The notes beneath the pieces are model-generated. The model made no database searches. It was not told where the DNA came from and saw only the letters and a program-made list of their open reading frames with translations. A stretch of DNA of 64,000 bases from Arthrobacter crystallopoietes (lineage in GTDB: Bacteria; Actinomycetota; Actinomycetes; Actinomycetales; Micrococcaceae): NCBI RefSeq assembly GCF_002849715.1, contig NZ_CP018863.1, forward strand, positions 3,038,001 to 3,102,000, read 5' to 3'. This document shows positions 33,627 through 42,421 of the stretch, piece by piece (positions within the stretch are counted from its first letter, which is position 1; every line of letters starts with the position of its first letter). The translations under genes were made by a program, and so were the position numbers.

Positions 33627-34531
33627 CAGCGGGCCGGTCCATCCAGGCGGCTGTAGTGGCGCAGGAACAGTGATTCCAGCGACGGCGGCGCCACTTCGAG
33701 ACCGTTGATCCCGGCTTCGGCAAGGCTGGCCAGGACACCGTCAAGGTCTGCCGCTTCGGCATCGAATTCAACCGTTGTCCCCTCGACGCGCAGATCGTGC
33801 ACGTCCGGACGAGAGGTGACGGCTCCTGGTTCCCTGACACCGGTGGCACGCACATGTGTTCGTCGAAGATGGCGCAGATCCGCCAGCGAACCCGATTCCA
33901 CGACCGTTCCTTTGCGGATGATCGTGACCCTGTCGCACAACTGCTCGACCTCGCCCAGAATATGGCTTGAGAGCAGAACTGTTGCTCCTTCAGCGCGGAC
34001 GCGCCGGATCTGTCGGCGGAAGACAGTGTCCATGACCGGGTCCAGGCCGGCGCTCGGCTCGTCCAGCACATACAGGCGGGCCGGCCTTGCAAAAGCGGCA
34101 ATGAGCGCGGCCTTCTGCCGGTTTCCCCTCGAATAGGTCCGGGCCCTGCGGCGGGGATCGAACTCAAACTCGTCAATGAGCTGTTGACGCAGACGCTCAT
34201 CGGCGCCTCCGCGCAGCCCGGTCAGCAGATCGATCACTTCACCGCCGCTGAGATTCGGCCAGAGATTCACATCCCCCGGAACGTAGGCGATATCCCGATG
34301 CGTCTGCACGGCCTGTGCCCAGGGATCCAGGCCAAAGACCCGAACTGTTCCCGAGGTGGCACGGATATGGCCTAGCAGCACCCGCAGCGTAGTGGATTTC
34401 CCTGCTCCGTTGGGACCCAGGAACCCATGAACCTCGCCTTCTGCAACCGAAAGTCGAAGGCCTTCCAAGGCCCGGACACGACCGAAATCCTTCACGAGAG
34501 CTACAGTTTCAACAATTGACCCAGTACCCAT
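33626..34531 (-). CDS. ABC transporter ATP-binding protein
   Basis: 301 residues: Walker A GPNGAGKSTT, Q-loop YVPGDVNLWP, signature YSRGNRQKAAL (S-R-G-N instead of S-G-G-Q, a known variant of this subgroup), Walker B LYVLDEPSAGLDP and SSHILGEVEQLCDR. ATG 34531 has AAGGGGA 7 nt upstream and is preferred to ATG 34567. It is coupled to the downstream permease by overlap. It has no adjacent regulator on its own strand. Confidence 0.9.
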   Translation of the reverse strand: MGTGSIVETVALVKDFGRVRALEGLRLSVAEGEVHGFLGPNGAGKSTTLRVLLGHIRATSGTVRVFGLDPWAQAVQTHRDIAYVPGDVNLWPNLSGGEVIDLLTGLRGGADERLRQQLIDEFEFDPRRRARTYSRGNRQKAALIAAFARPARLYVLDEPSAGLDPVMDTVFRRQIRRVRAEGATVLLSSHILGEVEQLCDRVTIIRKGTVVESGSLADLRHLRRTHVRATGVREPGAVTSRPDVHDLRVEGTTVEFDAEAADLDGVLASLAEAGINGLEVAPPSLESLFLRHYSRLDGPAR

Positions 34532-34612
34532 GACCAGTCCCCTTCCGGGCAATGCCAACGCGGCCACGAGCGAACCAGCGTTCCGCAGCGCTGTTATCAG
34601 ACCTGAGCGCAG

Positions 34613-35176
34613 TTAGTTGCCAGGCCGGTGGCGCACTGTGTAGGACAGGACGATGATGCCGTTCTTGAGGGCTTGAGTGTTCACCAGGTCCAGCCGCGCG
34701 GCGGGAGTATGTCCGAACAGCAGGCTGTCTGTATCGGTCCCGCCGATGAAGAACGGGTGGACCCACAACCGGATCTCGTCCAGCAAGCCATGTTCCATCA
34801 GCGCGCGCCCCAGCCGGCCGAAGCCATAGGTCACAATGTCCTTGCCGGGCTGCCCCTTGATCCGCCGTACCTCGGCGGCAGGATCGCCCGTGATGACGAT
34901 GCTGTTCTCCCAGCTCGGCTCGACCAGCGTCGACGAGACAACGTATTTAGTCATGCGGTTGATCTGGTCGGTATAAGGATCCCCGGATTGTCCCTCCCAC
35001 ACGGAGGCGAAGCTTTCGAAGGTCTCTTTGCCCAGCAGGACGGCGTCGCACTGTTGCAGCAGCTCAAGCTGAAGATCCGAGCCGGCGTCGTCGTGCCCTT
35101 CTAGCTTCGGCCAGGTCTGGGGATTCTTGATGACCCCGTCGAGCGAGATGTAGGTCGAGTTGATAATCCGCCGCAC
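34613..35176 (-). CDS. Dihydrofolate reductase family protein (RibD C-terminal domain)
   Basis: 187 residues of the RibD-C/DHFR-like fold. It starts RRIINSTYISLDGVIKNPQTWP, contains DAVLLGKETFESFASVW, TKYVVSSTL, TYGFGRLGRALMEHGLLDEIRLWVHP-type segments, and ends NGIIVLSYT. GTG 35176 has AGGAGG 5 nt upstream. Such stand-alone proteins are NADPH-dependent reductases of unknown substrate. It is divergent from the LuxR regulator, which may control it. Confidence 0.85.
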   Translation of the reverse strand: MRRIINSTYISLDGVIKNPQTWPKLEGHDDAGSDLQLELLQQCDAVLLGKETFESFASVWEGQSGDPYTDQINRMTKYVVSSTLVEPSWENSIVITGDPAAEVRRIKGQPGKDIVTYGFGRLGRALMEHGLLDEIRLWVHPFFIGGTDTDSLLFGHTPAARLDLVNTQALKNGIIVLSYTVRHRPGN

Positions 35177-35263
35177 GATGTCCTCCTGGCTCAGCGGTGC
35201 TGGCTGTCCCTCCACAGCGTACTCACCCCGGACGTAAAATGGAGCCCTCGATGAGAGGCAGTT

Positions 35264-36901
35264 ATGGCCATCACGGAATCGCTCGAGCGGGGCCGCGCAG
35301 CTTGCACGGAGCATGCCTGGGACGACGCGTACCAATTCTTGTCGGACGCGGACGGTGCACGCTCTCTGGAAGCTGCCGATCTTGAGCGCCTCGGGGTAGC
35401 CGCCTACCTCACCGGCCGGGATGAGGCCGCCGTTGCGGATCTGGAGCGCGCCTACCAGGCGTACCTCGGACAGGGCGGAATCGAAAGGGCCGTGCGGTGC
35501 GCGTTCTGGCTCGGGATCACGTTGCTTCTGCGCGGCCAGCATGCCCGCGGCGGAGGATGGCTCGGCCGGGCTCAGCGGCTGGTCGAGGAACGGTTGCCCG
35601 GCTCGGTCGAGCAGGGGTATCTGATGATTCCGGCCGGCCTGCAGGCCTTGGAGGCAGACCCTGCAAGCGCCTACGAGACCTTTGACAAGCTGGTGGCCAT
35701 CGCCAATGAGTTCGACGACGCCGATCTCACGGCCCTCAGCCGGCTCGGTCTTGGCCAGGCGCTGGTCGCGATGGGGGAGGCGGCGCGTGGCGTTGCCATG
35801 CTGGATGAGGCAATGCTCTGTGTGACCGCAGGGGAGGTTTCTCCGATTGCGGCCGGGATTGTCTACTGCGCCGTGATACTTGCCTGCAGGGACACCTTCG
35901 ACTTGGGCCGCGCCCAGGAGTGGACGGCGGCTCTGAGCGAATGGTGCTCCAAGCAGCAAGGTCTCAGGCCCTACCGGGGCCAGTGTCTTGTGCACCGCTC
36001 GGAGATCATGCAGCTGCACGGCCAGTGGGAGGACGCGATGGCGGAGATACGCCGCGCCTGTGAGCATCTTGCTGCGCAGCCGGGGAACCCGGTCATGGGG
36101 ATGGCTCAATACCAGCAGGCAGAGATCCTCCGCCTGCGGGGCAAGTACGCCGATGCCGAGCTGGCTTACCGCGAGGCCGCTGCCTACGGGCATAATGTGC
36201 ATCCGGGTCTGGCCCTGCTGCGGCTGGCCCAAGGCCACGTACAAGACGCCCATGCGGCGATCCGCCGGGTGGCATCGGACGCGGCCGAGCGTCCGGTCGA
36301 GCGGGCGAAAATCCTCGCAGCGTACGTCCGGATCGCGCTCGCAGCGGGCGACACGAACGGGGCCAAGCAGGCCGCAGAGGATCTGCAGGAGATTGCCGCG
36401 CGGTTCGACTCCCAGTACCTGCAGGCCATGGCCGGATCGGTACGGGGCACGGTAATGGTCAGCGAAGGCGACTACACGTCCGCCTGCACCACGCTGCGTG
36501 CGGCGTGGCTGGCTTGGCAGGAGGTGGAAGCTCCCTACGAAGGGGCGCGGCTCCGCGTCATTATGGCCCGCGCCTACCATGCATTGGGGGATCATGACAC
36601 TGCAGAAATGGAACTCGACGCCGCGGCTCACGTCTTTGAGCAGCTGGGGGCGGCACCGGACCTGAGGGAGATCGCAGAAGTTTCGAGACGTTCGACGGCG
36701 CAGGCACCCGGAGGACTGAGCGCCCGGGAAATCGAGGTGCTCCGGCTTGTCGCCACCGGCGCGACCAATCGCGGGATTGCGAATACATTGGTCATCAGTG
36801 AAAAGACGGTCTCCCGCCACATCAGCAATATCCTGACCAAACTCGGTCTGTCATCACGCACCGCAGCCGCGGCCTTCGCCTACGATAACGACCTCGCTTA
36901 A
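35264..36901 (+). CDS. LuxR family regulator with TPR domain
   Basis: 545 residues. A long array of helical TPR-like repeats (about residues 10-460, for example ALGDHDTAEMELDAAAHVFEQLG) precedes a C-terminal LuxR HTH: LSAREIEVLRLVATGATNRG, IANTLVISEKTVSRHISNIL, TKLGLSSRTAAAAFA. There is no N-terminal ATPase (STAND) domain and no receiver domain, so the signal probably enters through the TPR part. Starts at ATG 35264. It is divergent from the RibD-like reductase and 170 nt upstream of the alpha/beta-hydrolase-like gene. Confidence 0.88.
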   Translation: MAITESLERGRAACTEHAWDDAYQFLSDADGARSLEAADLERLGVAAYLTGRDEAAVADLERAYQAYLGQGGIERAVRCAFWLGITLLLRGQHARGGGWLGRAQRLVEERLPGSVEQGYLMIPAGLQALEADPASAYETFDKLVAIANEFDDADLTALSRLGLGQALVAMGEAARGVAMLDEAMLCVTAGEVSPIAAGIVYCAVILACRDTFDLGRAQEWTAALSEWCSKQQGLRPYRGQCLVHRSEIMQLHGQWEDAMAEIRRACEHLAAQPGNPVMGMAQYQQAEILRLRGKYADAELAYREAAAYGHNVHPGLALLRLAQGHVQDAHAAIRRVASDAAERPVERAKILAAYVRIALAAGDTNGAKQAAEDLQEIAARFDSQYLQAMAGSVRGTVMVSEGDYTSACTTLRAAWLAWQEVEAPYEGARLRVIMARAYHALGDHDTAEMELDAAAHVFEQLGAAPDLREIAEVSRRSTAQAPGGLSAREIEVLRLVATGATNRGIANTLVISEKTVSRHISNILTKLGLSSRTAAAAFAYDNDLA

Positions 36902-37071
36902 CCCGGGCCCGCACGCCAACTTGCTGCCCAGCTGCTGCGGCTCCCGCCAGCGCCCTACACCAAATTGCCCATTACCCTTCGTCGGGCCGGATGGTCCGTC
37001 TTCCCGATGCGGCACACGAATGCCCGGTGGGATGCTCGAGCATAAGGAACGGTTTGAGGAAGGTGAGGACG

Positions 37072-37941
37072 ATGAACAGGAATGAAGGGAACGGGATACG
37101 GGAGCGACTGCTCGCCGCGATCCCACTGACAGATAAGATCCGGCAGCTCAATGGCGTATCCACCGCGGTGCTGGAGGGCGGCGACGGCCCGCCGATCGTG
37201 CTGTTGCACGGCCACGGAGAGTTCGCGGCGGTCTGGCTCCGGGTGGTACCCGAACTCTTGAAGACGCATCATCTGGTCATACCGGATCTGCCCGGGCAGG
37301 GCGCGTCGGAATACACGGACGGAGGCCAGCTCGATGCGGAGGGCGTGCTCCAATGGCTCGATCAGCTCATCGATGCGACGTGCGATTCCGCGCCCGTGTT
37401 GGCCGGCCACCTGCTGGGCGGTGCTATCGCTGCCCGGTACGCTGCCGATCACGGCCATCGCCTCGCTCATCTGGTGCTCGTGGATACCATGGGCCTGGCC
37501 TGGTACCGGCCCGCGCCGAGGTTCGCCATCCCCATGGTGGGCTTCATGGCCCGGCCCTCCGCCAAGAGCAGGGACCGGCTCTTTGACCAATGCTTCCTGG
37601 ATCGGGAGCAGCTCCGGCAGCGGATCGGCGACAGTTGGGAGCCGCTGATGGACTACGCCCTCGATCGGGTCCGAACGCCGAGCGTGCAGTCGGCAGTGCG
37701 CCGGCAGATCACGGGCTTGGGCATGCGGCCGATCCCGCCGGCGGACCTGGCCAGGATCGACGTTCCGACCACGCTGATCCACGGGCGTTACGACCTGCAA
37801 GTGCGTCTCAAGACTGCTGAAGAGGCGGCGGCCCGTTATGGGTGGGCGTTGCACGTGATTGACGACTGCCGCGACGATCCCGCCGCCGAACAGCCTGAAG
37901 CCTTCATCCATGCCATGCGCGCCGCGCTGGAACCTGCATAA
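37072..37941 (+). CDS. Alpha/beta-hydrolase-fold protein lacking catalytic Ser and His
   Basis: 289 residues. The fold is clear: IVLLHGHGEFAAVW (oxyanion loop), VIPDLPGQGASEY, and the acid in TLIHGRYDLQV (Asp241). The nucleophile elbow, normally G-H-S-x-G, reads GHLLGG, with Leu114 (CTG at 37411) in place of Ser. At the C-terminus the usual C-G-H-x-P-x-x-E-x-P reads CRDDPAAEQP, so the His is missing too. It should be catalytically dead and may bind a ligand or protein. ATG 37072 has AGGTGAGGA 2-3 nt upstream. The rest of the gene is intact. Confidence 0.85.
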   Translation: MNRNEGNGIRERLLAAIPLTDKIRQLNGVSTAVLEGGDGPPIVLLHGHGEFAAVWLRVVPELLKTHHLVIPDLPGQGASEYTDGGQLDAEGVLQWLDQLIDATCDSAPVLAGHLLGGAIAARYAADHGHRLAHLVLVDTMGLAWYRPAPRFAIPMVGFMARPSAKSRDRLFDQCFLDREQLRQRIGDSWEPLMDYALDRVRTPSVQSAVRRQITGLGMRPIPPADLARIDVPTTLIHGRYDLQVRLKTAEEAAARYGWALHVIDDCRDDPAAEQPEAFIHAMRAALEPA

Positions 37942-37966
37942 CAACTACCACCAGAACAACGACGAC

Positions 37967-37997
37967 GCCGGCGCTCACCAAAGCGGTGAGCGCCGGC
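37967..37997. terminator. 13-bp bidirectional terminator
   Basis: Arms 37967-37979 and 37985-37997 are perfectly complementary around a 5-nt loop, between the convergent hydrolase-like gene and the KimA-like permease gene. Confidence 0.85.
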
Positions 37998-38028
37998 CTT
38001 CGCCGTTGCTAAGCCTCGACGGCGGAGC

Positions 38029-40008
38029 TCAGCCGGCATGGATGGCGGGACGGCGGTCCGGGTCCGGCTCGTTCTCGCGGATGATCTCGCGGACCACCGG
38101 CGCGGTGTCGCCCTGGCCGAGCAGCAGGTAGCGCATCAGGTGGGTGAGCGGATTGCCTTCCGACCATTCGAAGTAGGCGTGCGGCCGCACCCCGGTGGCA
38201 TCGCGCAGCGCCAGCAGGATGGCGGCGATGGCGTTCGGTGCGGCGGGGCTCTTCACGCGCAGGATGCGATGGCCGCCCACATCGGTGCCGCGGACGTGGA
38301 GCGCGTCGCTGAAGCTTGACGGGTCGCTGACCTCGATCTCCAGGAACAGCACGTCTGCGCTTCCCGGCACCGGGTTGATGCTGCGCTGGGCGGCTTCCTT
38401 CGTGGCGTACTCCTGCTCGGTGGCCACGTGCGGCTTGTGCGCGATCAGATTCAGCCGGTTATCGTGCACCAGCGAATCCGTGATGAACCGCCGGGCCGTT
38501 TCATCGAACTCGATCCGGTCGGCCCGCAGCTCGGTGGTCCGGGTGACCCGGGAAACGAGCGACACCGCGATGATGCCGCCGATGAAGAACGCGGAGATCA
38601 TCAGGCCGTCCGGCTTTTCAATAATGTTGGCTACCAGGGCATACATCAGGACCGCGGACAGCACCGTAAAAGCCAGCCCCGCCCGTCTTTGCCGCCGTCG
38701 TACGGTGGAAATAGCGACGGCGACCGATGCCGAGACCATCATGGCCAAAATCCCCGTGGCGTAGGCGCCGGCCTGGGCATTGACATCGGCGTTGAACGCG
38801 ATAGTGATCAGGATGCTGACGCCGGTGTAGACCAGGACCACCGGCCGCACCGCGCGGCTCCACTCGGGAGCCATGCCATAGGAGGGCAGGTAGCGCGGGA
38901 CGATGTTGATCAGGCCGGCCATGGCGGAGGCGCCGGCGAACCACAGGATCAGGATGCTGCTGATGTCGTACGCGGTGCCGAAGCCGTCGCCGAACCGCTC
39001 GTGCGCCAGATAGGCCAGGGCGCGGCCGTTGGCCTCGCCGCCCTCCGCGAAGGCGTCGGCGGGGATCAGCAGGGTGGTGACGAAGCTGCTACCCAGCAGG
39101 TACACGCTCATGATGACGGCGGCGGCCGTGAGGAGTTTGCGGGTGTTGCGGACGCGGGAGGCAAGCCGCTCCCCGGGAGTCCGGCCCTTCGCCGCGACCA
39201 GCGGCATCATGCTGACGCCGGTTTCGAAGCCGGAGAGCCCCAGGACCAGCAGCGGAAAGGCCAGCAGCGCGGGCAGCACCAAGCCGCCGAGGCCGCCCGG
39301 AGCGGTGGTGAGGGCATCCGTCCAGCCGGCGAGCACGCCCGGCGTCGTGAAGATCTCGAGCACGCCGGCGCCGATAATGACGGCGTTGAGCCCCAGGAAG
39401 ACGGCCACCAGCGGGATCGCCACGGCCACGGCCTCGGTGAAGCCGAGCAGGAACACCCCGCCGAGGATGAGCAGCAGGACAATCGTCACGGGGACGGCGT
39501 GGCCGCGGAGCACCTCGGGCGCGTACGGGTTTTCGAGCAGGTGGACCGTCGCGTCGGCCGAGGATAGCGTGATGGTGATGATCCACGAGGTGGCGACGAA
39601 GCCCAGCAGGATCAGCACAAAGATCTTGCCCCGCCAGAACGGCAGCAGGTGCTCGAGCATCGCCACCGAGCCCTGCCCGTGCGGGCTCGCCTTCGCCACC
39701 CGGCGGTACATCGGGAGCATGCCGAGCAGCGTCAGGGCCACGATCAGCAGCGTGGCCAGCGGCGAGAGCACGCCGGCGGCCAGCGCGGCGATCGCCGGCA
39801 GGTAGGACAGTGTGGAGAAGTAGTCCACGCCGGTCAGGCACATGACCTTCCACCACGGCTGCTGGGTGCCGTGGGTTTCCGGACCCGCCGGCCCGACCGG
39901 GTGGACAACGTGCGCCGTCAGCCAGCGGGAAACGCCGTGGGCGGGCTTGTGCTGCGGACCCGGCCGGGGAACGCTGGCGGGGATGGAGTACTGAGTGGAA
40001 GTGGCCAC
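38029..40008 (-). CDS. APC family permease, KimA-like potassium transporter
   Basis: 659 residues with about 12 membrane helices. It starts with a conserved cytoplasmic piece ([23 protein letters not shown]) and includes [27 protein letters not shown] and [20 protein letters not shown]. The membrane part is followed by a ~170-residue soluble C-terminal domain ([20 protein letters not shown], then [24 protein letters not shown]). This layout matches KimA-type K+/H+ symporters more than amino-acid permeases. GTG 40008 has AGAGG 7 nt upstream. It is divergent from the KdpD-like kinase, with the shared 23-bp site between them, which supports a role in K+ uptake. Confidence 0.8.
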   Translation of the reverse strand: MATSTQYSIPASVPRPGPQHKPAHGVSRWLTAHVVHPVGPAGPETHGTQQPWWKVMCLTGVDYFSTLSYLPAIAALAAGVLSPLATLLIVALTLLGMLPMYRRVAKASPHGQGSVAMLEHLLPFWRGKIFVLILLGFVATSWIITITLSSADATVHLLENPYAPEVLRGHAVPVTIVLLLILGGVFLLGFTEAVAVAIPLVAVFLGLNAVIIGAGVLEIFTTPGVLAGWTDALTTAPGGLGGLVLPALLAFPLLVLGLSGFETGVSMMPLVAAKGRTPGERLASRVRNTRKLLTAAAVIMSVYLLGSSFVTTLLIPADAFAEGGEANGRALAYLAHERFGDGFGTAYDISSILILWFAGASAMAGLINIVPRYLPSYGMAPEWSRAVRPVVLVYTGVSILITIAFNADVNAQAGAYATGILAMMVSASVAVAISTVRRRQRRAGLAFTVLSAVLMYALVANIIEKPDGLMISAFFIGGIIAVSLVSRVTRTTELRADRIEFDETARRFITDSLVHDNRLNLIAHKPHVATEQEYATKEAAQRSINPVPGSADVLFLEIEVSDPSSFSDALHVRGTDVGGHRILRVKSPAAPNAIAAILLALRDATGVRPHAYFEWSEGNPLTHLMRYLLLGQGDTAPVVREIIRENEPDPDRRPAIHAG

Positions 40009-40101
40009 TGTGATGCCTCTTTCTGGTCCGGATCCGGTGGGGATCCGGGGCAAAAGCCTACAACTGTACAACGCCGAAAAGGCCGGAATTCCGTGTTCCA
40101 G

Positions 40102-40124
40102 GGCGTTAAGAAATCATCAAAAAT
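40102..40124. promoter_or_regulatory. Shared 23-bp site, copy 2 (putative KdpE-like operator)
   Basis: Identical to 29463-29485. It lies 94 nt upstream of the KimA-like start (minus strand) and 66 nt upstream of the KdpD-like start (plus strand), so it could control both. Confidence 0.6.
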
Positions 40125-40189
40125 ACGACGGCGCCACGGCGCTGAGCGCGGCTGACGACAGCGGGTGGCCGGTCAGGCAGAATGGGCGC

Positions 40190-42028
40190 ATGACGGACAT
40201 CGTGCCGGAGCGCGAATGCGTGCTCGTCGGGCTCAGCGGCGGCCCCGAGGGGCAGGCGCTTCTCCGCCGGGCGGCACGGCTCGTGGCGGGGAGGGCCGAC
40301 GGCGAACTGCACGCCGTCCACGTCCGCGCGACGGGCAGGGCCGGAACGGAATCGCCCAAGGAACTGGACCTGCAGCGCAAGCTGGTCACGGAGCTCGGCG
40401 GCACCTACCACACGGTCGGCGGCGGCGATCCGGCGCAGACCCTGCTCGACTTTGCCCGCAGCATCAACGCCACCCAGATTGTGGTGGGAGTGCCCCGCGG
40501 CATGTTCAGCCGGGGGACCGGCGCCAGACTCGTCCGGGCTGCCGGTGACATCGACGTGCATTTGGTGGCACAGGAGCATGGTGGCAGCTACAGACCGGCC
40601 CGCCGGCCGAATGATCTGGGCCGGCTGCGGCTGGTCGCAGGCTTTGTTCTGGCCGTGTTCCTGCCGCCGGCCCTGCAGTACCTGCTGGGGCATTGGCCGC
40701 ATGACCATTTCGCCACCGATCTGCTCATCCAGTTGACCGGTACCATCGCCGTGGCGCTGCTGGGCGGACTTTGGCCCGCCGTCACCACCGCGGTCCTGAG
40801 CAGCCTGATCGTGAACTACTTCGCCGTCCAGCCCGTGGGCAGCATGGACATCCGGGATCCGGAGAACATCCTCACGCTGCTGGTGTTCCTCGCCGTCGCG
40901 GTGTCGGTATCGCTCGTCGTCGGGCTTTCGGCGCGGCGCAGCCGGGAGGCCTCCGCGGCCGGGGCCGAGGCGGCGGCGCTGGGGGAGTTGAGCCGCAACG
41001 CGGTGGCCACCCAGGAGAGCGTGCCCGAGTTCCTCGAGCGCGTCCGCGAACATTTCCAGAGCGACGGCGCGGGGCTTTACGTCCGCAAAGATAACGACGG
41101 CGAACCGGACGCCTGGCACCCGGTGCACAGCGCCGGCATCGTGCCTTCGAAACTGCAGGACGCCGACAACCTGGAACGCATGGACGCCACCCGGACCCTC
41201 GCACTGACCGGGCGGATCCTCAACCAGCGCGAGCGGCGGCTGCTGACCGCGTTCGGCGCCCACCTGCTGGCCATGCTGCAGCGCGACCAGCTGATGGCAA
41301 GCCGCCGCGACGTGCAGCGTCTGGCGGAGGGAAACCAGATGCGCACCTCCATCCTGCGGGCGGTCTCGCACGATCTGCGCACCCCGCTGGCGGGCATCAA
41401 GCTGGCGGTCAGCAGCCTGCGCCAGGACGCCGTCCAGTTCCCGCCCGAGGAAGAAGCGGAACTGCTCGCCACCATCGAGGACTACACGGACCGGCTGGAC
41501 TCGCTGGTGGGCAACCTGCTGGACATGTCGCGGATCACCGGGGACTCGATGGCGCCGTTGATCCGCCCTGTCCATTGGCAGGACGCCGTCGCGGACGCCC
41601 TGCGCGGACTGCCGGCCGAGCACGTGCTGGTCGACCTGCCGGACAACATGCCGCCCGTCGACGCGGACCAGGGCATGCTCGAGCGCGTCATCGCCAACAT
41701 AGTGGAGAACGCGCTGAAGTATGCTCGCGGCTCGGACGTTCGGATTACCGGCCTGATCGGCGGCATGGGCAGCGCCACTGTCGACGGCCGCCCGGCCAGC
41801 GAACTGCGGATTATCGACGCCGGACAGGGCGTGCCGGCGGAACAAGTGATCAGCATGTTCCGGCCGTTCCAACGGCTCGACGACGCGCCCGCCGGCACCG
41901 GGATCGGGCTCGGCCTGGCCGTGGCCAAGGGTTTCACCGAGGCCATGGGCGGCAGGCTGCTGGCCGAGCACACGCCCGGCGGCGGGCTGACCATGGTTAT
42001 CCAGCTGCCGCTCTCGACCGGGGTCTGA
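40190..42028 (+). CDS. KdpD-like sensor histidine kinase without the N-terminal KdpD domain
   Basis: 612 residues. A universal-stress-protein-like domain (residues 8-130: CVLVGLSGGPEGQALLRRAAR and IVVGVPRGMFSRGTGARLVR) is followed by a DUF4118 four-helix membrane unit (about 147-246), a GAF-like segment (about 280-365), and the kinase: RAVSHDLRTPLAGIKLAVSSL (phospho-acceptor His394), N box IVENALKYA, G boxes DAGQGVP and GTGIGLGLAVAKG. Classical KdpD (~890 aa) has a further N-terminal ~220-residue Walker-type sensor domain, absent here. It probably senses K+ or turgor and phosphorylates the regulator at 42422. Confidence 0.88.
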   Translation: MTDIVPERECVLVGLSGGPEGQALLRRAARLVAGRADGELHAVHVRATGRAGTESPKELDLQRKLVTELGGTYHTVGGGDPAQTLLDFARSINATQIVVGVPRGMFSRGTGARLVRAAGDIDVHLVAQEHGGSYRPARRPNDLGRLRLVAGFVLAVFLPPALQYLLGHWPHDHFATDLLIQLTGTIAVALLGGLWPAVTTAVLSSLIVNYFAVQPVGSMDIRDPENILTLLVFLAVAVSVSLVVGLSARRSREASAAGAEAAALGELSRNAVATQESVPEFLERVREHFQSDGAGLYVRKDNDGEPDAWHPVHSAGIVPSKLQDADNLERMDATRTLALTGRILNQRERRLLTAFGAHLLAMLQRDQLMASRRDVQRLAEGNQMRTSILRAVSHDLRTPLAGIKLAVSSLRQDAVQFPPEEEAELLATIEDYTDRLDSLVGNLLDMSRITGDSMAPLIRPVHWQDAVADALRGLPAEHVLVDLPDNMPPVDADQGMLERVIANIVENALKYARGSDVRITGLIGGMGSATVDGRPASELRIIDAGQGVPAEQVISMFRPFQRLDDAPAGTGIGLGLAVAKGFTEAMGGRLLAEHTPGGGLTMVIQLPLSTGV

Positions 42029-42080
42029 CCAGTCGCAGCTTGCCCAGGCGTTGGAAATACGTAAAGAACTGGCCCGGTGC

Positions 42081-42100
42081 CGTCAGGAAACCATCAACAC
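42081..42100. promoter_or_regulatory. Degenerate copy of the shared K+-regulon site
   Basis: CGTCAGGAAACCATCAACA (42081-42099) matches the core CGTTAAGAAATCATCAAAA of the other two copies at 15 of 19 positions in the same orientation. It lies 111 nt upstream of the small membrane ORF between kinase and regulator genes. Confidence 0.5.
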
Positions 42101-42210
42101 CGGACTTTGAGGGAGTTCTACGGCGTTGACTTGAAGGGACGGGGAATGCGCAGGACGGGGGACTACCTCATCCGGCAAGGCAGCCCGTCCGAACAGATGG
42201 AGTTCTCGTG

Positions 42211-42315
42211 ATGGAAGCGGAGTTGTGGCAGATCCTGTTGGTGCTGGCCGTGGGCGGGACGGCGCTGGTTCTCCTGTTCCGTTCGCTGCTCCGGTCAGGC
42301 ACATGGTGGCGCTGA
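42211..42315 (+). CDS. Small membrane protein, 34 aa
   Basis: A short frame from ATG 42211 (or GTG 42208, with GGAG 5 nt before it) encodes MEAELWQILLVLAVGGTALV and then LLFRSLLRSGTWWR, a single hydrophobic helix with a basic tail. It lies between the KdpD-like and KdpE-like genes, behind the degenerate operator. Its size and place recall KdpF, the small subunit of the Kdp ATPase, but the usual C-terminal P-E-x-F is not present and kdpABC are absent. It could be a KdpF relic or an unrelated small protein. Confidence 0.45.
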   Translation: MEAELWQILLVLAVGGTALVLLFRSLLRSGTWWR

Positions 42316-42346
42316 GCGATGCGGCGCTGAGCAGTTGGCTGCGCTG

Positions 42347-42371
42347 AGGGCGGCAAAACCGCTGCTGCCCT
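42347..42371 (+). repeat. Hairpin between the small ORF and the regulator gene
   Basis: AGGGCGGC (42347-42354) pairs with GCTGCCCT (42364-42371), 8 bp with one G-T, 9-nt loop. It may be a weak terminator or processing site. Confidence 0.35.
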
Positions 42372-42421
42372 GACAGAATGGGCCCAGCACAGCGTCCGGC
42401 CGGCACGGCAGAAGGAGCCCC

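Noticed and set aside
40106..41971. Long open frame (621 codons) opposite the KdpD-like kinase gene
   Set aside because: High-GC shadow of a well-supported gene; the translation has no recognisable domain.
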